This document shows positions 43,672-52,661 of a stretch of DNA of 64,000 nucleotides, in pieces. How positions within the stretch are numbered: position 1 is the first letter of the stretch; each line of letters begins with the position of its first letter. A program made the position numbers and the translations under genes. The notes beneath the pieces are model-generated. The model saw only the letters and a list, made by a program, of their open reading frames with translations, did not search any database and was not told where the DNA came from. Source of the DNA: Bin80 sp026708685 (lineage in GTDB: Bacteria > Bacteroidota > Rhodothermia > Rhodothermales > Bin80); the NCBI GenBank assembly GCA_965200955.1, contig OZ241742.1:3100001-3164000 (forward strand), written 5' to 3'.

Positions 43672-44796
43672 ATGCTACGAATTTTATTCTTCGCCCTTGT
43701 TACAGTATCTGCTATCGGATGTGGTGATGGTGGTTTGATGGGGGGGGACTTTCGTCCTGATGCTATTGGAGAGGAAGGCCAGATGACTGTGGTGATTGAT
43801 TCAGCTCTCTGGAATGGGAATGTCGGTGAAGCCCTGCGAATCCATATAGGTGGTGGAATTGAAACCTTGCCCTCCGTTGAACCAGAATTTGATCTTACCG
43901 CGATTGGCCTGACTTCAAATGCCATCTTTGATATGGTGAAGGAGCGTAAAAATGTACTCTTCGTTGGCTTGATATCATCTGATTCCGTTTCTTCTTCGGC
44001 AAGTCTTGCACATCAATACCTGAACGCAATCTTTAGCGATGACTCCGTGCGTCAGATGATTAATGAGGGTTCACCTGCTCTTGTAGCAAGACCCAACCAG
44101 TGGCGCAGAAGCCAATTGGTTTATTATCTTGTCGGAGCTTCATCGGATGATTTGATTGCATCTCTTGAAGACTATTCTGATGAATTGAGATACCACTATA
44201 ATACCATCTCCAGACAACGCCTGCATCGTGAAATGTTTGATCTTGGCCGCCAGCACGATCTGGAGGAAACGATCATGAACCGACATGGATTTGCCGTTCA
44301 TGGACAGCATGACTATTTTATTGCTCTAGACACGACTCAATTCGTATGGCTCCGCCGTACACTGACGGAAACCTGGCGAAGTGTTTTTGTCTATTACGAA
44401 GATCAAGCCGATCCGTCCAAACTGAATCCTGAATGGATGGTGGCTACTCGGGATTCCCTGACACAGATGTATATTGGTGGCACAGCCGGTGGATGGATTG
44501 AGATTGACCGCCGGCGACCGATGACTGCTCAGGAAATTAATTTTAAGGAGCGCTATGCGATTGAATTTAGGGGATTATGGCATATGGTTGGTCGAGAAAA
44601 TGGACGTAAATTCCCATTTGGGATGGGAGGCCCCTTTTTAACCTATGCATTTTATGATGAATCCAGCCAACGACTCTATCTCATTGATGGAATGGTGTTC
44701 GCCCCTAACTTCTCGAAGCGAGAATTTCTTCGCCAAATGGAAGTCATCGCCCATACATTCCGAACACTTGAAGAAACCCAACCTGAAGGCATTTAA
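43672..44796 (+). CDS. DUF4837-like lipoprotein
   Basis: The 374-residue protein starts at the ATG at 43672 with a lipoprotein signal MLRILFFALVTVSAIGCGDG (predicted lipidated Cys17). An upstream in-frame ATG inside trpA is rejected because it would bury this signal. The mature part opens with TVVIDSALWNGNVGEALR and continues with WRRSQLVYYLVG-type segments, the pattern I know from DUF4837 proteins of Bacteroidota. The function is unknown. It follows trpA after 8 bases and is probably cotranscribed with the trp genes. Confidence 0.7.
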   Translation: MLRILFFALVTVSAIGCGDGGLMGGDFRPDAIGEEGQMTVVIDSALWNGNVGEALRIHIGGGIETLPSVEPEFDLTAIGLTSNAIFDMVKERKNVLFVGLISSDSVSSSASLAHQYLNAIFSDDSVRQMINEGSPALVARPNQWRRSQLVYYLVGASSDDLIASLEDYSDELRYHYNTISRQRLHREMFDLGRQHDLEETIMNRHGFAVHGQHDYFIALDTTQFVWLRRTLTETWRSVFVYYEDQADPSKLNPEWMVATRDSLTQMYIGGTAGGWIEIDRRRPMTAQEINFKERYAIEFRGLWHMVGRENGRKFPFGMGGPFLTYAFYDESSQRLYLIDGMVFAPNFSKREFLRQMEVIAHTFRTLEETQPEGI

Positions 44797-45112
44797 TGCT
44801 TGTTGGATCATCACGATCCTCATGCTTCATATTGGATGTGTATCCACAAAAGATGAGTCAGAACTCAGTGAGATGGACAGCGTCATGATTGATGTCTTTG
44901 TGGATGTCAATTTAATCAACGCAAGAACGGAATTGGGGTTTGGTACAGGTGACATCCTGTTTGATTCTATTCTGTCCTATCACGGTCTGTCCCCCGATGA
45001 GTATACCGATCGGATTGAATTCTACTCCAAACATCCTGATACCTATTTGGCTGTTTTGAATGAGGTCAACAATCAAATGGCACAGGAATCCAGATCCGTC
45101 TCTGGATTTTAG
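44768..45112 (+). CDS. Small DUF4296-like lipoprotein
   Basis: The product is about 114 residues if translation starts at the TTG at 44768, which gives a plausible signal KKPNLKAFNACWIITILMLH followed by IGC. An ATG further upstream at 44645 would place 41 unconvincing residues first; an ATG at 44822 leaves no signal peptide. The mature part (MIDVFVDVNLINARTELG, FDSILSYHGLSPDEYTDRIE, YSKHPDTYLAVLNEVNNQM) follows the DUF4296 pattern of one Met-rich helix and a later YxxHP-like segment. It overlaps the preceding lipoprotein gene by 29 bases. The role is unknown. Confidence 0.55.
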   Translation: MKKPNLKAFNACWIITILMLHIGCVSTKDESELSEMDSVMIDVFVDVNLINARTELGFGTGDILFDSILSYHGLSPDEYTDRIEFYSKHPDTYLAVLNEVNNQMAQESRSVSGF

Positions 45113-45131
45113 TGTATCTGCAGATTCATCT

Positions 45132-46172
45132 ATGGTAACTCCAAGTGTGGCGGTGATCATTGTGTCCTACAATGGGCTCCCCATTATCCAGAAGTGTCTT
45201 CCGTCTGTTGTTCAAACCGATTGGGACAACCTCCGCATTATCTTTGTTGACAATCACTCCTCAGATCAATCCATTGCATGGGTCCAAGAACACTTTCCTA
45301 ATGTTGAGATCATGGCTCATCCTGACAATTGGCTATTTAGTCGTGCAAACAATGAAGCCATTGAGTCCCTGAAAACGGACTATGTGATTTTGCTCAACAA
45401 TGATGTAGAAGTCTCCAGAAACTGGCTTTCCCCCCTAGTTGAATATGCCGAGAAGTTTCCTCAGATTGGAGCTCTTCAGCCAAAAATTTTACACTTCAAG
45501 AAAAGAGATTCCTTTGAGTATGCGGGAGCCTGTGGTGGATTTCTTGATCAACTCGGATACCCGTTTGCACGGGGACGCATCTTTGAAACAACGGAGCGAG
45601 ACACTGGGCAGTATGACGCTCCTTCCTGTATCGACTGGGCAAGCGGAGCTGCGATGCTCCTGCGCCGTAGTGCATTAGAGGATGTGGGCTTACTTGATGA
45701 GTTGTTTGGCCTTCACATGGAAGAGATTGATTTATGCTGGCGATTACGACGGTTTGGGTATCAAATCGGGGTTGTTCCCCAGAGTACAGTCTACCATATG
45801 GGAGGTGCAACCCTCTCAAGAAAAAATAGCCAAAAACTCTATTACAATATTCGCAACAGCATTTTAATGCTCTACAAGAATCTACCACCTCTTCATTTTC
45901 GAAAAGTATTCTTGCAGCGAATCATCCTTGATCATTGTGCAGCACTCATGTGGCTGATTCGTGGACAGTGGAAGCATGCCTTTGCGGTGATGCGTGGTTA
46001 TCTTCATGCCCACAAGATGCGTTACCAATACTCTCCTCCATCCAATATAGAAGCTCTCCCCTCCTACAACGGTCGAGTTCTTTTTGACTATCTGATCTCT
46101 CGAAAGCAACGATTTTCTGATCTAGCGCAAAAAAAATTTAGCCATTCTGATGGATTTGGCTCAGTGCCATAA
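45132..46172 (+). CDS. Family 2 glycosyltransferase
   Basis: The 346-residue protein has the GT-A fold of family 2. The N-terminal strand is VAVIIVSYNGLPIIQKCL, a nucleotide-sugar site reads IIFVDNHSSDQS, and the metal-binding region is VILLNNDVEVS. The acceptor-side LDELFGLHMEEIDLCWRL is typical of rhamnosyltransferase-like WbbL relatives. The ATG at 45132 is preferred to one at 45060 that lies within the preceding gene. It ends the plus-strand run; the sugar and acceptor are unknown. Confidence 0.88.
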   Translation: MVTPSVAVIIVSYNGLPIIQKCLPSVVQTDWDNLRIIFVDNHSSDQSIAWVQEHFPNVEIMAHPDNWLFSRANNEAIESLKTDYVILLNNDVEVSRNWLSPLVEYAEKFPQIGALQPKILHFKKRDSFEYAGACGGFLDQLGYPFARGRIFETTERDTGQYDAPSCIDWASGAAMLLRRSALEDVGLLDELFGLHMEEIDLCWRLRRFGYQIGVVPQSTVYHMGGATLSRKNSQKLYYNIRNSILMLYKNLPPLHFRKVFLQRIILDHCAALMWLIRGQWKHAFAVMRGYLHAHKMRYQYSPPSNIEALPSYNGRVLFDYLISRKQRFSDLAQKKFSHSDGFGSVP

Positions 46173-46318
46173 CATTTGGGGGATACCCCGTTGATGGATC
46201 CACCTGTCAACACTATCTGCACATCTTATGTTACTACCCAGAACTTGGTTGACCATTTTCCTTGGCATTCATTGTTCTAACCAGAAACGCTTATCAAACA
46301 TGAGAATAACGTTCAGTC

Positions 46319-49273
46319 TCAACGTTTCAACTGAGTGATTGCTTCTCGATTCTGCCCATGAACGGATGGTTCATTACACCAGAGCCATCGCAAAGTACGA
46401 ATCATTTCAGCAGTTTGATCAGAGTCTATACCAAGCATCTCAGCAACAACATGATCTATTTTTTTACGCACAGGATCTGTATGTGCCTGACACGCAGGCC
46501 GAAGTTTCTCCTTGGAGAGTTCATCAAATACCATGGAGGCATGCTTCAGCTTGTGTACTGGAATAAGGTCAAGTTGGGGGCATGGAATGTTGGACAGGGC
46601 TTTCATTTGCGTCGTGGAACGCCCGCTTTGGGTTCTTTGGCCCTGGGTCCAGTGGATAAGGAATCCCAAGGTCGAGTTAGCCCACAGTGCAAAACATTTA
46701 CATAGATGTTCATCTTCATGCTGTAACGATGCCCATGCACGTCCACCCATACCCCGATAATGTGTGGTAGCTGCCAACAGAGCTTGCGAAGTCCATCGCA
46801 TATTGCGAGCATAGAACAATGTGCTCCTGCATTGACGCATGGCATTTCGTTGCTTTTTCGATCCAACATTTTTCGGTGCAGATCCCTTGTGGGTCAGATG
46901 AATCATCAGTTGGGTTTGCGTTGAACTGTCCGCTTTCCACAATGCCCGATCTGGACCAATCGCATCTACATGATCAAAGACTGGATTCAATTCAAAGGCT
47001 CCAATCGGATCTGCTCCCGAAAGATGTCCAATGAGATGATGCGTAGGTCCGATCTTAAATAACTCCCCAATGGTGGTCATTGGCACTCCAATCTCCATCG
47101 ACTGACCGTTAAAGATCAGACACCCATCCAATAGTGCGTTGGCTGTTAATGCAAGATCGGCATGCAATACCCCCAATGCATTCCAAGGGGCACCAGCATG
47201 ACGGATATCAAAGGCATAGACCTGTCCAATCTCATCCTCCCCAACTTGAACGGGATAACTCTTCGTGGAGTCATCAAGGGAGTCTATACTCAATTGAATC
47301 GCTCTTGCCATTTCTGCTGCTTCCCCAACCCGTACAACAGGTGCACGAAGCGTCACACACTGAATCTGTTCGGTGCTATCCGAAGTACCATGCTTACGCT
47401 TCGTTGCTATCAAAAGCATCTCTTCCATCTGGGTATCTGCCGATAGTGCCTGTTTGCCCAAAGCTTGACCACTTGCGACAGCAAGAACCAGAATCTTTTC
47501 AAACTCTTCTTCTATCATACGACGCGTAACAGACCACGACTCTGCAAAAGCCGCCGAAAGCGGGAGCACAAATCCAATCCGACCCCCTGGTTTACACTTC
47601 AATCGTGCCAAAGCTAAAAACGATGCCGCCAATCCCGCCTGTTTGTTCACCGGCTCATGCTTGACCAAATCTCTCCAACGCTTCTGACATGCCTTCCGCT
47701 CTTGATCCGACAAACCTGCTATGTCAAATACACTCTGCCCACCACGAGTCCGTGAATAAGGCGGATTCATCATGATCCAATCGATAGATCCATCTTGAAC
47801 CGTGACAGAGTTTGCTTCTCCATTGCCATTCCCGGTAGATTGACCACTGCCAATATGAAAAAGATCTACAATCTGAGGAGTCGAAAAGTACTCCAACGAA
47901 CCCGTCTGTGCTCGTTCTCCACCTACCTCTACCCAACCGATCTGCGTATCTCCATAGGGATCTCCATAGCCAAGGGCAGCTAACGATGAAGCCGTCAAGT
48001 GGGCAGCAATCGGGCTAATATCGGTTCCGATGAGTCCACCTTCCATGGCAGAAGCATGAAACCTGCGCAAACTGTCCGGCGTGCCTCCCGCCTGCTCATG
48101 GAACATGGCAAGCCGACGATACCCCGCCCGAAGTAACGTGCCTGTTCCACATGCCAGATCACTCAAATGATAACGCGTCAAGCACGAGGCATCACCCCAT
48201 TGTTGCTCAGATAGAAACGATCGCTGTAATGTCAATCCCGCCAAGAGCTCCGCCGTGGCGGGCTGCGTATAAAATGCTGCCGCCTGTTTACGATCCTCAC
48301 TTAACTTCGGAAACAACTCCGCACCTATGCTGATATGCAACCCCAGCTGTGCCGTCTCAATGTGAAGAACTGCCGTGATCAGCTTGGAGAGCATTCGTGA
48401 AGTCTCCAATGGATTAAATTGACTGGCCAAGTGAAGCACTTCGATCGCTGGCTCAAATACCGAATTCCAGTTCAACTCGTTGATGTCTCTCCATGTCTTC
48501 ATCTGCTGCTGCAGATCGGGATACGACTCACTGGTAAAATCAAGAGGTGGTACACCCGCGGTATCCGACACGGCCAGACGTTGCTGAGTCAATAATGCGT
48601 TCAACCACAGAACCATCATGGTACGAAGCCCCTTCAAGGGAGAGCGTTGGTGCAAATGAGCGGCAATCCGCTCCTGGTTCTTGACCGACAGCGTCATCTC
48701 CAATCCACTGGCCGCCTCCTCTACTAAACGGGCTACCTGATCACCGATCGCTTCCACCTGCTCTAAAGGAAGTCCAATGGATGGTAACAAAGCGGCAAGA
48801 TCAAAGACCGTGCCCTGAATAAATCCGCGAGAAGGCCAACGTCGATGACGTGTCTCCGAAATGGAAGTCTGCCCTGATCGATCAAGAAGCTGATGAACCG
48901 CATACTGAATCGGATGACCACCTAAGAGCTCTTCGGCAATCGCAAATTCCTGCACCTGACGGAAGTGATCATCAATATGAAGTGCAATGGTCGCATGGAT
49001 GCGAAAACGCCCCTGCCTTGTCTCGCATCCAAGACGCTTGATCGCATCCCGATCGGCATCTCCTGCGTCAAAAGAGGATTCTAAAATCACAGGCGGAAAG
49101 AGCCCATCATGGATCAGTAGATCAGGTTTCGACATTGACTGGGAGAGGAGCAGTCCTGTCTGTTCCACATGGATACACTCAGGAGAGGCAGACCAATGGG
49201 CACGCACTTGGCGGAGTGCAGCTCCAAGAGCAACGTTAAAGGATTCCTCCGTGGTGCGACCAATTTTCATCAA
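46319..49273 (-). CDS. Adenine-specific DNA methyltransferase with nuclease-like N terminus, copy 1
   Basis: This 984-residue protein has a class I SAM methyltransferase core with motif I SDLACGTGTLLRAGYRRL and catalytic motif IV NPPYSRTRGG (Asn503-Tyr506), typical of N6-adenine methylases. The N terminus resembles a PD-(D/E)XK fold (KPDLLIHDG, Asp51; PPVILESSF, Glu65), but the position expected for the catalytic lysine is Ser67. A C-terminal part of about 350 residues should recognise DNA. It is a near-duplicate of the gene at 49587-52547, with roughly nine in ten residues shared by eye. No separate restriction or specificity subunit is adjacent. It may be a modification enzyme or a type IIG-like enzyme; nuclease activity is uncertain. 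Confidence 0.75.
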   Translation of the reverse strand: MMKIGRTTEESFNVALGAALRQVRAHWSASPECIHVEQTGLLLSQSMSKPDLLIHDGLFPPVILESSFDAGDADRDAIKRLGCETRQGRFRIHATIALHIDDHFRQVQEFAIAEELLGGHPIQYAVHQLLDRSGQTSISETRHRRWPSRGFIQGTVFDLAALLPSIGLPLEQVEAIGDQVARLVEEAASGLEMTLSVKNQERIAAHLHQRSPLKGLRTMMVLWLNALLTQQRLAVSDTAGVPPLDFTSESYPDLQQQMKTWRDINELNWNSVFEPAIEVLHLASQFNPLETSRMLSKLITAVLHIETAQLGLHISIGAELFPKLSEDRKQAAAFYTQPATAELLAGLTLQRSFLSEQQWGDASCLTRYHLSDLACGTGTLLRAGYRRLAMFHEQAGGTPDSLRRFHASAMEGGLIGTDISPIAAHLTASSLAALGYGDPYGDTQIGWVEVGGERAQTGSLEYFSTPQIVDLFHIGSGQSTGNGNGEANSVTVQDGSIDWIMMNPPYSRTRGGQSVFDIAGLSDQERKACQKRWRDLVKHEPVNKQAGLAASFLALARLKCKPGGRIGFVLPLSAAFAESWSVTRRMIEEEFEKILVLAVASGQALGKQALSADTQMEEMLLIATKRKHGTSDSTEQIQCVTLRAPVVRVGEAAEMARAIQLSIDSLDDSTKSYPVQVGEDEIGQVYAFDIRHAGAPWNALGVLHADLALTANALLDGCLIFNGQSMEIGVPMTTIGELFKIGPTHHLIGHLSGADPIGAFELNPVFDHVDAIGPDRALWKADSSTQTQLMIHLTHKGSAPKNVGSKKQRNAMRQCRSTLFYARNMRWTSQALLAATTHYRGMGGRAWASLQHEDEHLCKCFALWANSTLGFLIHWTQGQRTQSGRSTTQMKALSNIPCPQLDLIPVHKLKHASMVFDELSKEKLRPACQAHTDPVRKKIDHVVAEMLGIDSDQTAEMIRTLRWLWCNEPSVHGQNREAITQLKR

Positions 49274-49586
49274 GAAAATTATGAATTGTAGTTTGAGATA
49301 GTAACGAATTTCTTAGATTCATGTTCTACCATTATATGTGATATTATAGAGGAATTTTTGACAAATTACCCCAAAATGTATATCGTGTAATTTAACCAAG
49401 TCTTATAAATGATGAGGCGATTTGTAAGGCCCATGGATTTAGAATTATGTATTGTTCCATCATGACTTAAAACTATAAGCTATTTGTAATAATATCCCTA
49501 CAACCACAACTCATATCCATTAGAAATTCTTTGATAGCGTGTTATCCTCTGATCACAGATTTTCAAGAGAGGAGTTGATTGCACCT
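49274..49586. other. AT-rich spacer between the twin methyltransferase genes
   Basis: No gene is seen in these 313 bases. On the minus strand a TATAAT lies at 49336 to 49331, about 60 bases before the copy 1 ATG, in a context like the tRNA-operon -10. No good -35 is spaced correctly. A weak stem AGAGG/CCTCT near 49570-49592 follows the copy 2 stop. Confidence 0.4.
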
Positions 49587-52547
49587 CTAAGCTAAACTCT
49601 TTTTCAAAAGTGCTACTGCTTTACGATTCTGCCCATGAACGGATGGTTCATTACACCAGAGCCATCGCAAAGTACGAACCATCTCAGCAGTTGGATTAGA
49701 GTCTATACCAAGCATCTCAGCAACAACATGATCTATTTTTTTACGCACAGGATCTGTATGTGCCTGACACGCAGGCCGAAGTTTCTCCTTGGAGAGTTCA
49801 TCAAATACCATGGAGGCATGCTTCAGCTTGTGTACTGGAATAAGGTCAAGTTGGGGGCATGGAATATTGGACAGGGCTTTCATTTGCGTCGTGGAACGCC
49901 CGCTTTGGGTTCTTTGGCCCTGGGTCCAGTGGATAAGGAATCCCAAGGTCGAGTTAGCCCACAGTGCAAAACATTTACATAGATGTTCATCTTCATGCTG
50001 TAACGATGCCCATGCACGTCCACCCATACCCCGATAATGTGTGGTAGCTGCCAACAGAGCTTGCGAAGTCCATCGCATATTGCGAGCATAGAACAAGGTA
50101 CTTCTATGTTGACGCATGGCATCTCGTTGCTTTTTCGATCCAACACTTTTTGGTGCAGATCCCTTGTGGGTCAGATGAATCATCAGTTGAGTTTGCGTTG
50201 AACTGTCCGCTTTCCACAATGCCCGATCTGGACCAATCGCATCTACATGATCAAAGACAGGATACAATTCAAAGGCTCCGCGAGGATCTCGCCCTGCAAG
50301 ATGCCCGATCAGGTCATGGGTTGGTCCAATGGTAAATAATTCACCAATGGTGGTCATTGGCACTCCAATCTCCATAGACTCTCCATTAAAGATCAGATGC
50401 CCATCTAAAAGTGCATTGGCAGCCAATGCAAGATCGGCATGCAATACCCCCAATGCATTCCACGGCACACCAGCATGACGGATATCAAAGGCATATACCT
50501 GTCCAATCTCATCCTCCCCAACTTGAACGGGATAACTCTTCGTGGAGTCATCAAGGGAGTCTATACTCAATTGAATCGCTCTTGCCATTTCTGCTGCTTC
50601 CCCAACCCGTACAACAGGTGCACGAAGCGTCACACACTGAATCTGTTCGGTGCTATCCGAAGTACCATGCTTACGCTTCGTTGCTATCAAAAGCATCTCT
50701 TCCATCTGGGTATCTGCCGATAGTGCCTGTTTGCCCAGAGCCTGACCACTGGCCACAGCAATCACCAGAATCTCCTCAAACTCCTCTTCTATCATACGAC
50801 GCGTTATTGCCCATGACTCTGCAAAGGCGGCAGAAAGAGGGAGCACAAATCCAATCCGACCACCGGGCTTACACTTCAAGCGAGCCAGTGCTAGAAACGA
50901 TGCCGCCAACCCCGCCTGATTGTTCACCGGTTCATCCCTCACCAAGTCCCTCCAACGCTTCTGACAGGCCTTGCGCTCATGGTCGGACAACCCTGCTATA
51001 TCAAATACACTCTGCCCTCCACGAGTCCGGGAATAGGGCGGATTCATCAAGATCCAATCAATAGATCCATCTTGAACCGTGACAGAGTTTGCTTCTCCAT
51101 TGCCATTCCCGGTAGATTGACCACTGCCAACATGAAAAAGATCTACAATTTGGGGAGTCGTAAAATATTCCAACGCACCGGTCTGTGCTCTTGCTCCACC
51201 CACCTCTACCCAACCGATCTGTGTATCTCCGTATGGATCTCCATACCCCAGTGCAGCTAACGATGAAGCCGTCAAATGGGCAGCGATCGGACTTATATCG
51301 GTGCCTATCAGGCCTCCTTCCATGGCAGAGGTATGAAAACTGCGTAAACTCTCCGGCGTGCCTCCCGCCTGCTCATGGAACATGGCAAGCCGACGATACC
51401 CCGCACGAAGCAGCGTTCCCGTACCACATGCCAGATCACTCAAATGCCGTTGCGTGAAGAGCAAGGCATCACTCCACTGTTGTTCAGATAGATGCGATTG
51501 ACGTAGCGTTAACCCCGCCAAGAGTTCTGCCGTAGCAGGCTGGGTATAAAATGCTGCCGCCTGTTTACGATCCTCACTCAACTTCGGAAACAACTCTGCA
51601 CCTATACTGATATGCAACCCCAGTTGGGCCGTCTCTATATGGAGAACTGCCGTGATCAACTTCGAAAGCATCCGTGAAGTTTCTCTGGGATTAAATTGAC
51701 TGGCCAAGTGAAGCACTTCGATCGCCGGCTCAAATACCGAATTCCAGTTCAACTCGTTGATGTCTCTCCATGTCTTCATCTGCTGTTGCAGATCGGGATA
51801 CGACTCACTGGTAAAATCAAGAGGTGGCACACCCGCGGTATCCGACACGGCCAGACGCTGCTGTGTCAACAATGCGTTCAACCACAGAACCATCATGGTA
51901 CGAAGACCCTTTAGTGGGGAGCGTTGGTGCAAATGTGCGGCAATCCGCTCCTGATTCTTGGTTGACAAGATCATCTCCAACCCGCTGGCCGCCTCCTCTA
52001 CCAACCGGGCTACCTGATCACCGATCGCTTCCACCTGCTCTAACGGAAGTCCAATGGATGGCAACAGGGAGGCAAGGTCAAAGACGGTGCCCTGAATAAA
52101 TCCGCGAGAGGGCCAACGTCGATGATGTGTCTTCGAAATGGAAGTCTGCCCTGATCGGTCAAGAAGCTGATGAACCGCATAGTGAATCGGGTGGCCGCCT
52201 AAGAGTTCTTCGGCAATGGCAAATTCCTGCACCTGACGGAAGTAATCATCCATATGAAGTGCAATGGCCGCATGGATGCGAAAACGCCCTTGTCTGGTCT
52301 CACAACCAAGACGCTTGATCGCATCCCGATCGGCATCTCGTGCGTCAAAGGAGCACTCAAGGATCACTGGTGGAAAAAGGCGGTCATGGATCAACAGATC
52401 GGGCTTCGCAGGCGTAGGGGAGTGTAACAACCCTGTCTGCTCTACACGGATGCACTCTGGTGAAGCAGACCAATGGGCACGTGCTTGACGAAGGGCCTGA
52501 CCAAGAGCAACGTTAAAGGACTCCTCTGTTGTGCGTCCGAAAACCAT
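49587..52547 (-). CDS. Adenine-specific DNA methyltransferase with nuclease-like N terminus, copy 2
   Basis: The 986-residue protein is the upstream twin of the gene at 46319-49273, with the same domain order. The N-terminal nuclease-like segment is KPDLLIHDR then PPVILECSF, the SAM motif is SDLACGTGTLL, and motif IV is NPPYSRTRGG (Asn502). Amino-acid differences between the copies cluster in the C-terminal half around IGELFTIGPTHDLIGHLAGR, a region that could contact DNA, and in the first ~65 residues. Both reading frames are intact, so both copies are probably expressed. It starts 114 bases after the sortilin-like gene stop. Confidence 0.75.
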   Translation of the reverse strand: MVFGRTTEESFNVALGQALRQARAHWSASPECIRVEQTGLLHSPTPAKPDLLIHDRLFPPVILECSFDARDADRDAIKRLGCETRQGRFRIHAAIALHMDDYFRQVQEFAIAEELLGGHPIHYAVHQLLDRSGQTSISKTHHRRWPSRGFIQGTVFDLASLLPSIGLPLEQVEAIGDQVARLVEEAASGLEMILSTKNQERIAAHLHQRSPLKGLRTMMVLWLNALLTQQRLAVSDTAGVPPLDFTSESYPDLQQQMKTWRDINELNWNSVFEPAIEVLHLASQFNPRETSRMLSKLITAVLHIETAQLGLHISIGAELFPKLSEDRKQAAAFYTQPATAELLAGLTLRQSHLSEQQWSDALLFTQRHLSDLACGTGTLLRAGYRRLAMFHEQAGGTPESLRSFHTSAMEGGLIGTDISPIAAHLTASSLAALGYGDPYGDTQIGWVEVGGARAQTGALEYFTTPQIVDLFHVGSGQSTGNGNGEANSVTVQDGSIDWILMNPPYSRTRGGQSVFDIAGLSDHERKACQKRWRDLVRDEPVNNQAGLAASFLALARLKCKPGGRIGFVLPLSAAFAESWAITRRMIEEEFEEILVIAVASGQALGKQALSADTQMEEMLLIATKRKHGTSDSTEQIQCVTLRAPVVRVGEAAEMARAIQLSIDSLDDSTKSYPVQVGEDEIGQVYAFDIRHAGVPWNALGVLHADLALAANALLDGHLIFNGESMEIGVPMTTIGELFTIGPTHDLIGHLAGRDPRGAFELYPVFDHVDAIGPDRALWKADSSTQTQLMIHLTHKGSAPKSVGSKKQRDAMRQHRSTLFYARNMRWTSQALLAATTHYRGMGGRAWASLQHEDEHLCKCFALWANSTLGFLIHWTQGQRTQSGRSTTQMKALSNIPCPQLDLIPVHKLKHASMVFDELSKEKLRPACQAHTDPVRKKIDHVVAEMLGIDSNPTAEMVRTLRWLWCNEPSVHGQNRKAVALLKKSLA

Positions 52548-52661
52548 GGATGATTCTTTTATTCTAATGCAAAGAAAATGACAGAAACATGATCTTCAGA
52601 TGGATGATACGAAGCATGTGAAACATCTGATGAGACATCTATTGTTGACGAACTTTATAAT

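Larger units (their letters stand above)
46347..52547. repeat. Tandem ~2.9 kb direct repeat (twin methyltransferase genes)
   Basis: The segments 46347-49270 and 49624-52547 align at a constant offset of 3277 bases at both ends checked. Several blocks, such as 46490-46820 and 47200-47450, are almost identical to their counterparts, while others differ at many third positions. A 313-base AT-rich spacer is unique. This is a tandem gene duplication with uneven divergence. Confidence 0.85.
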
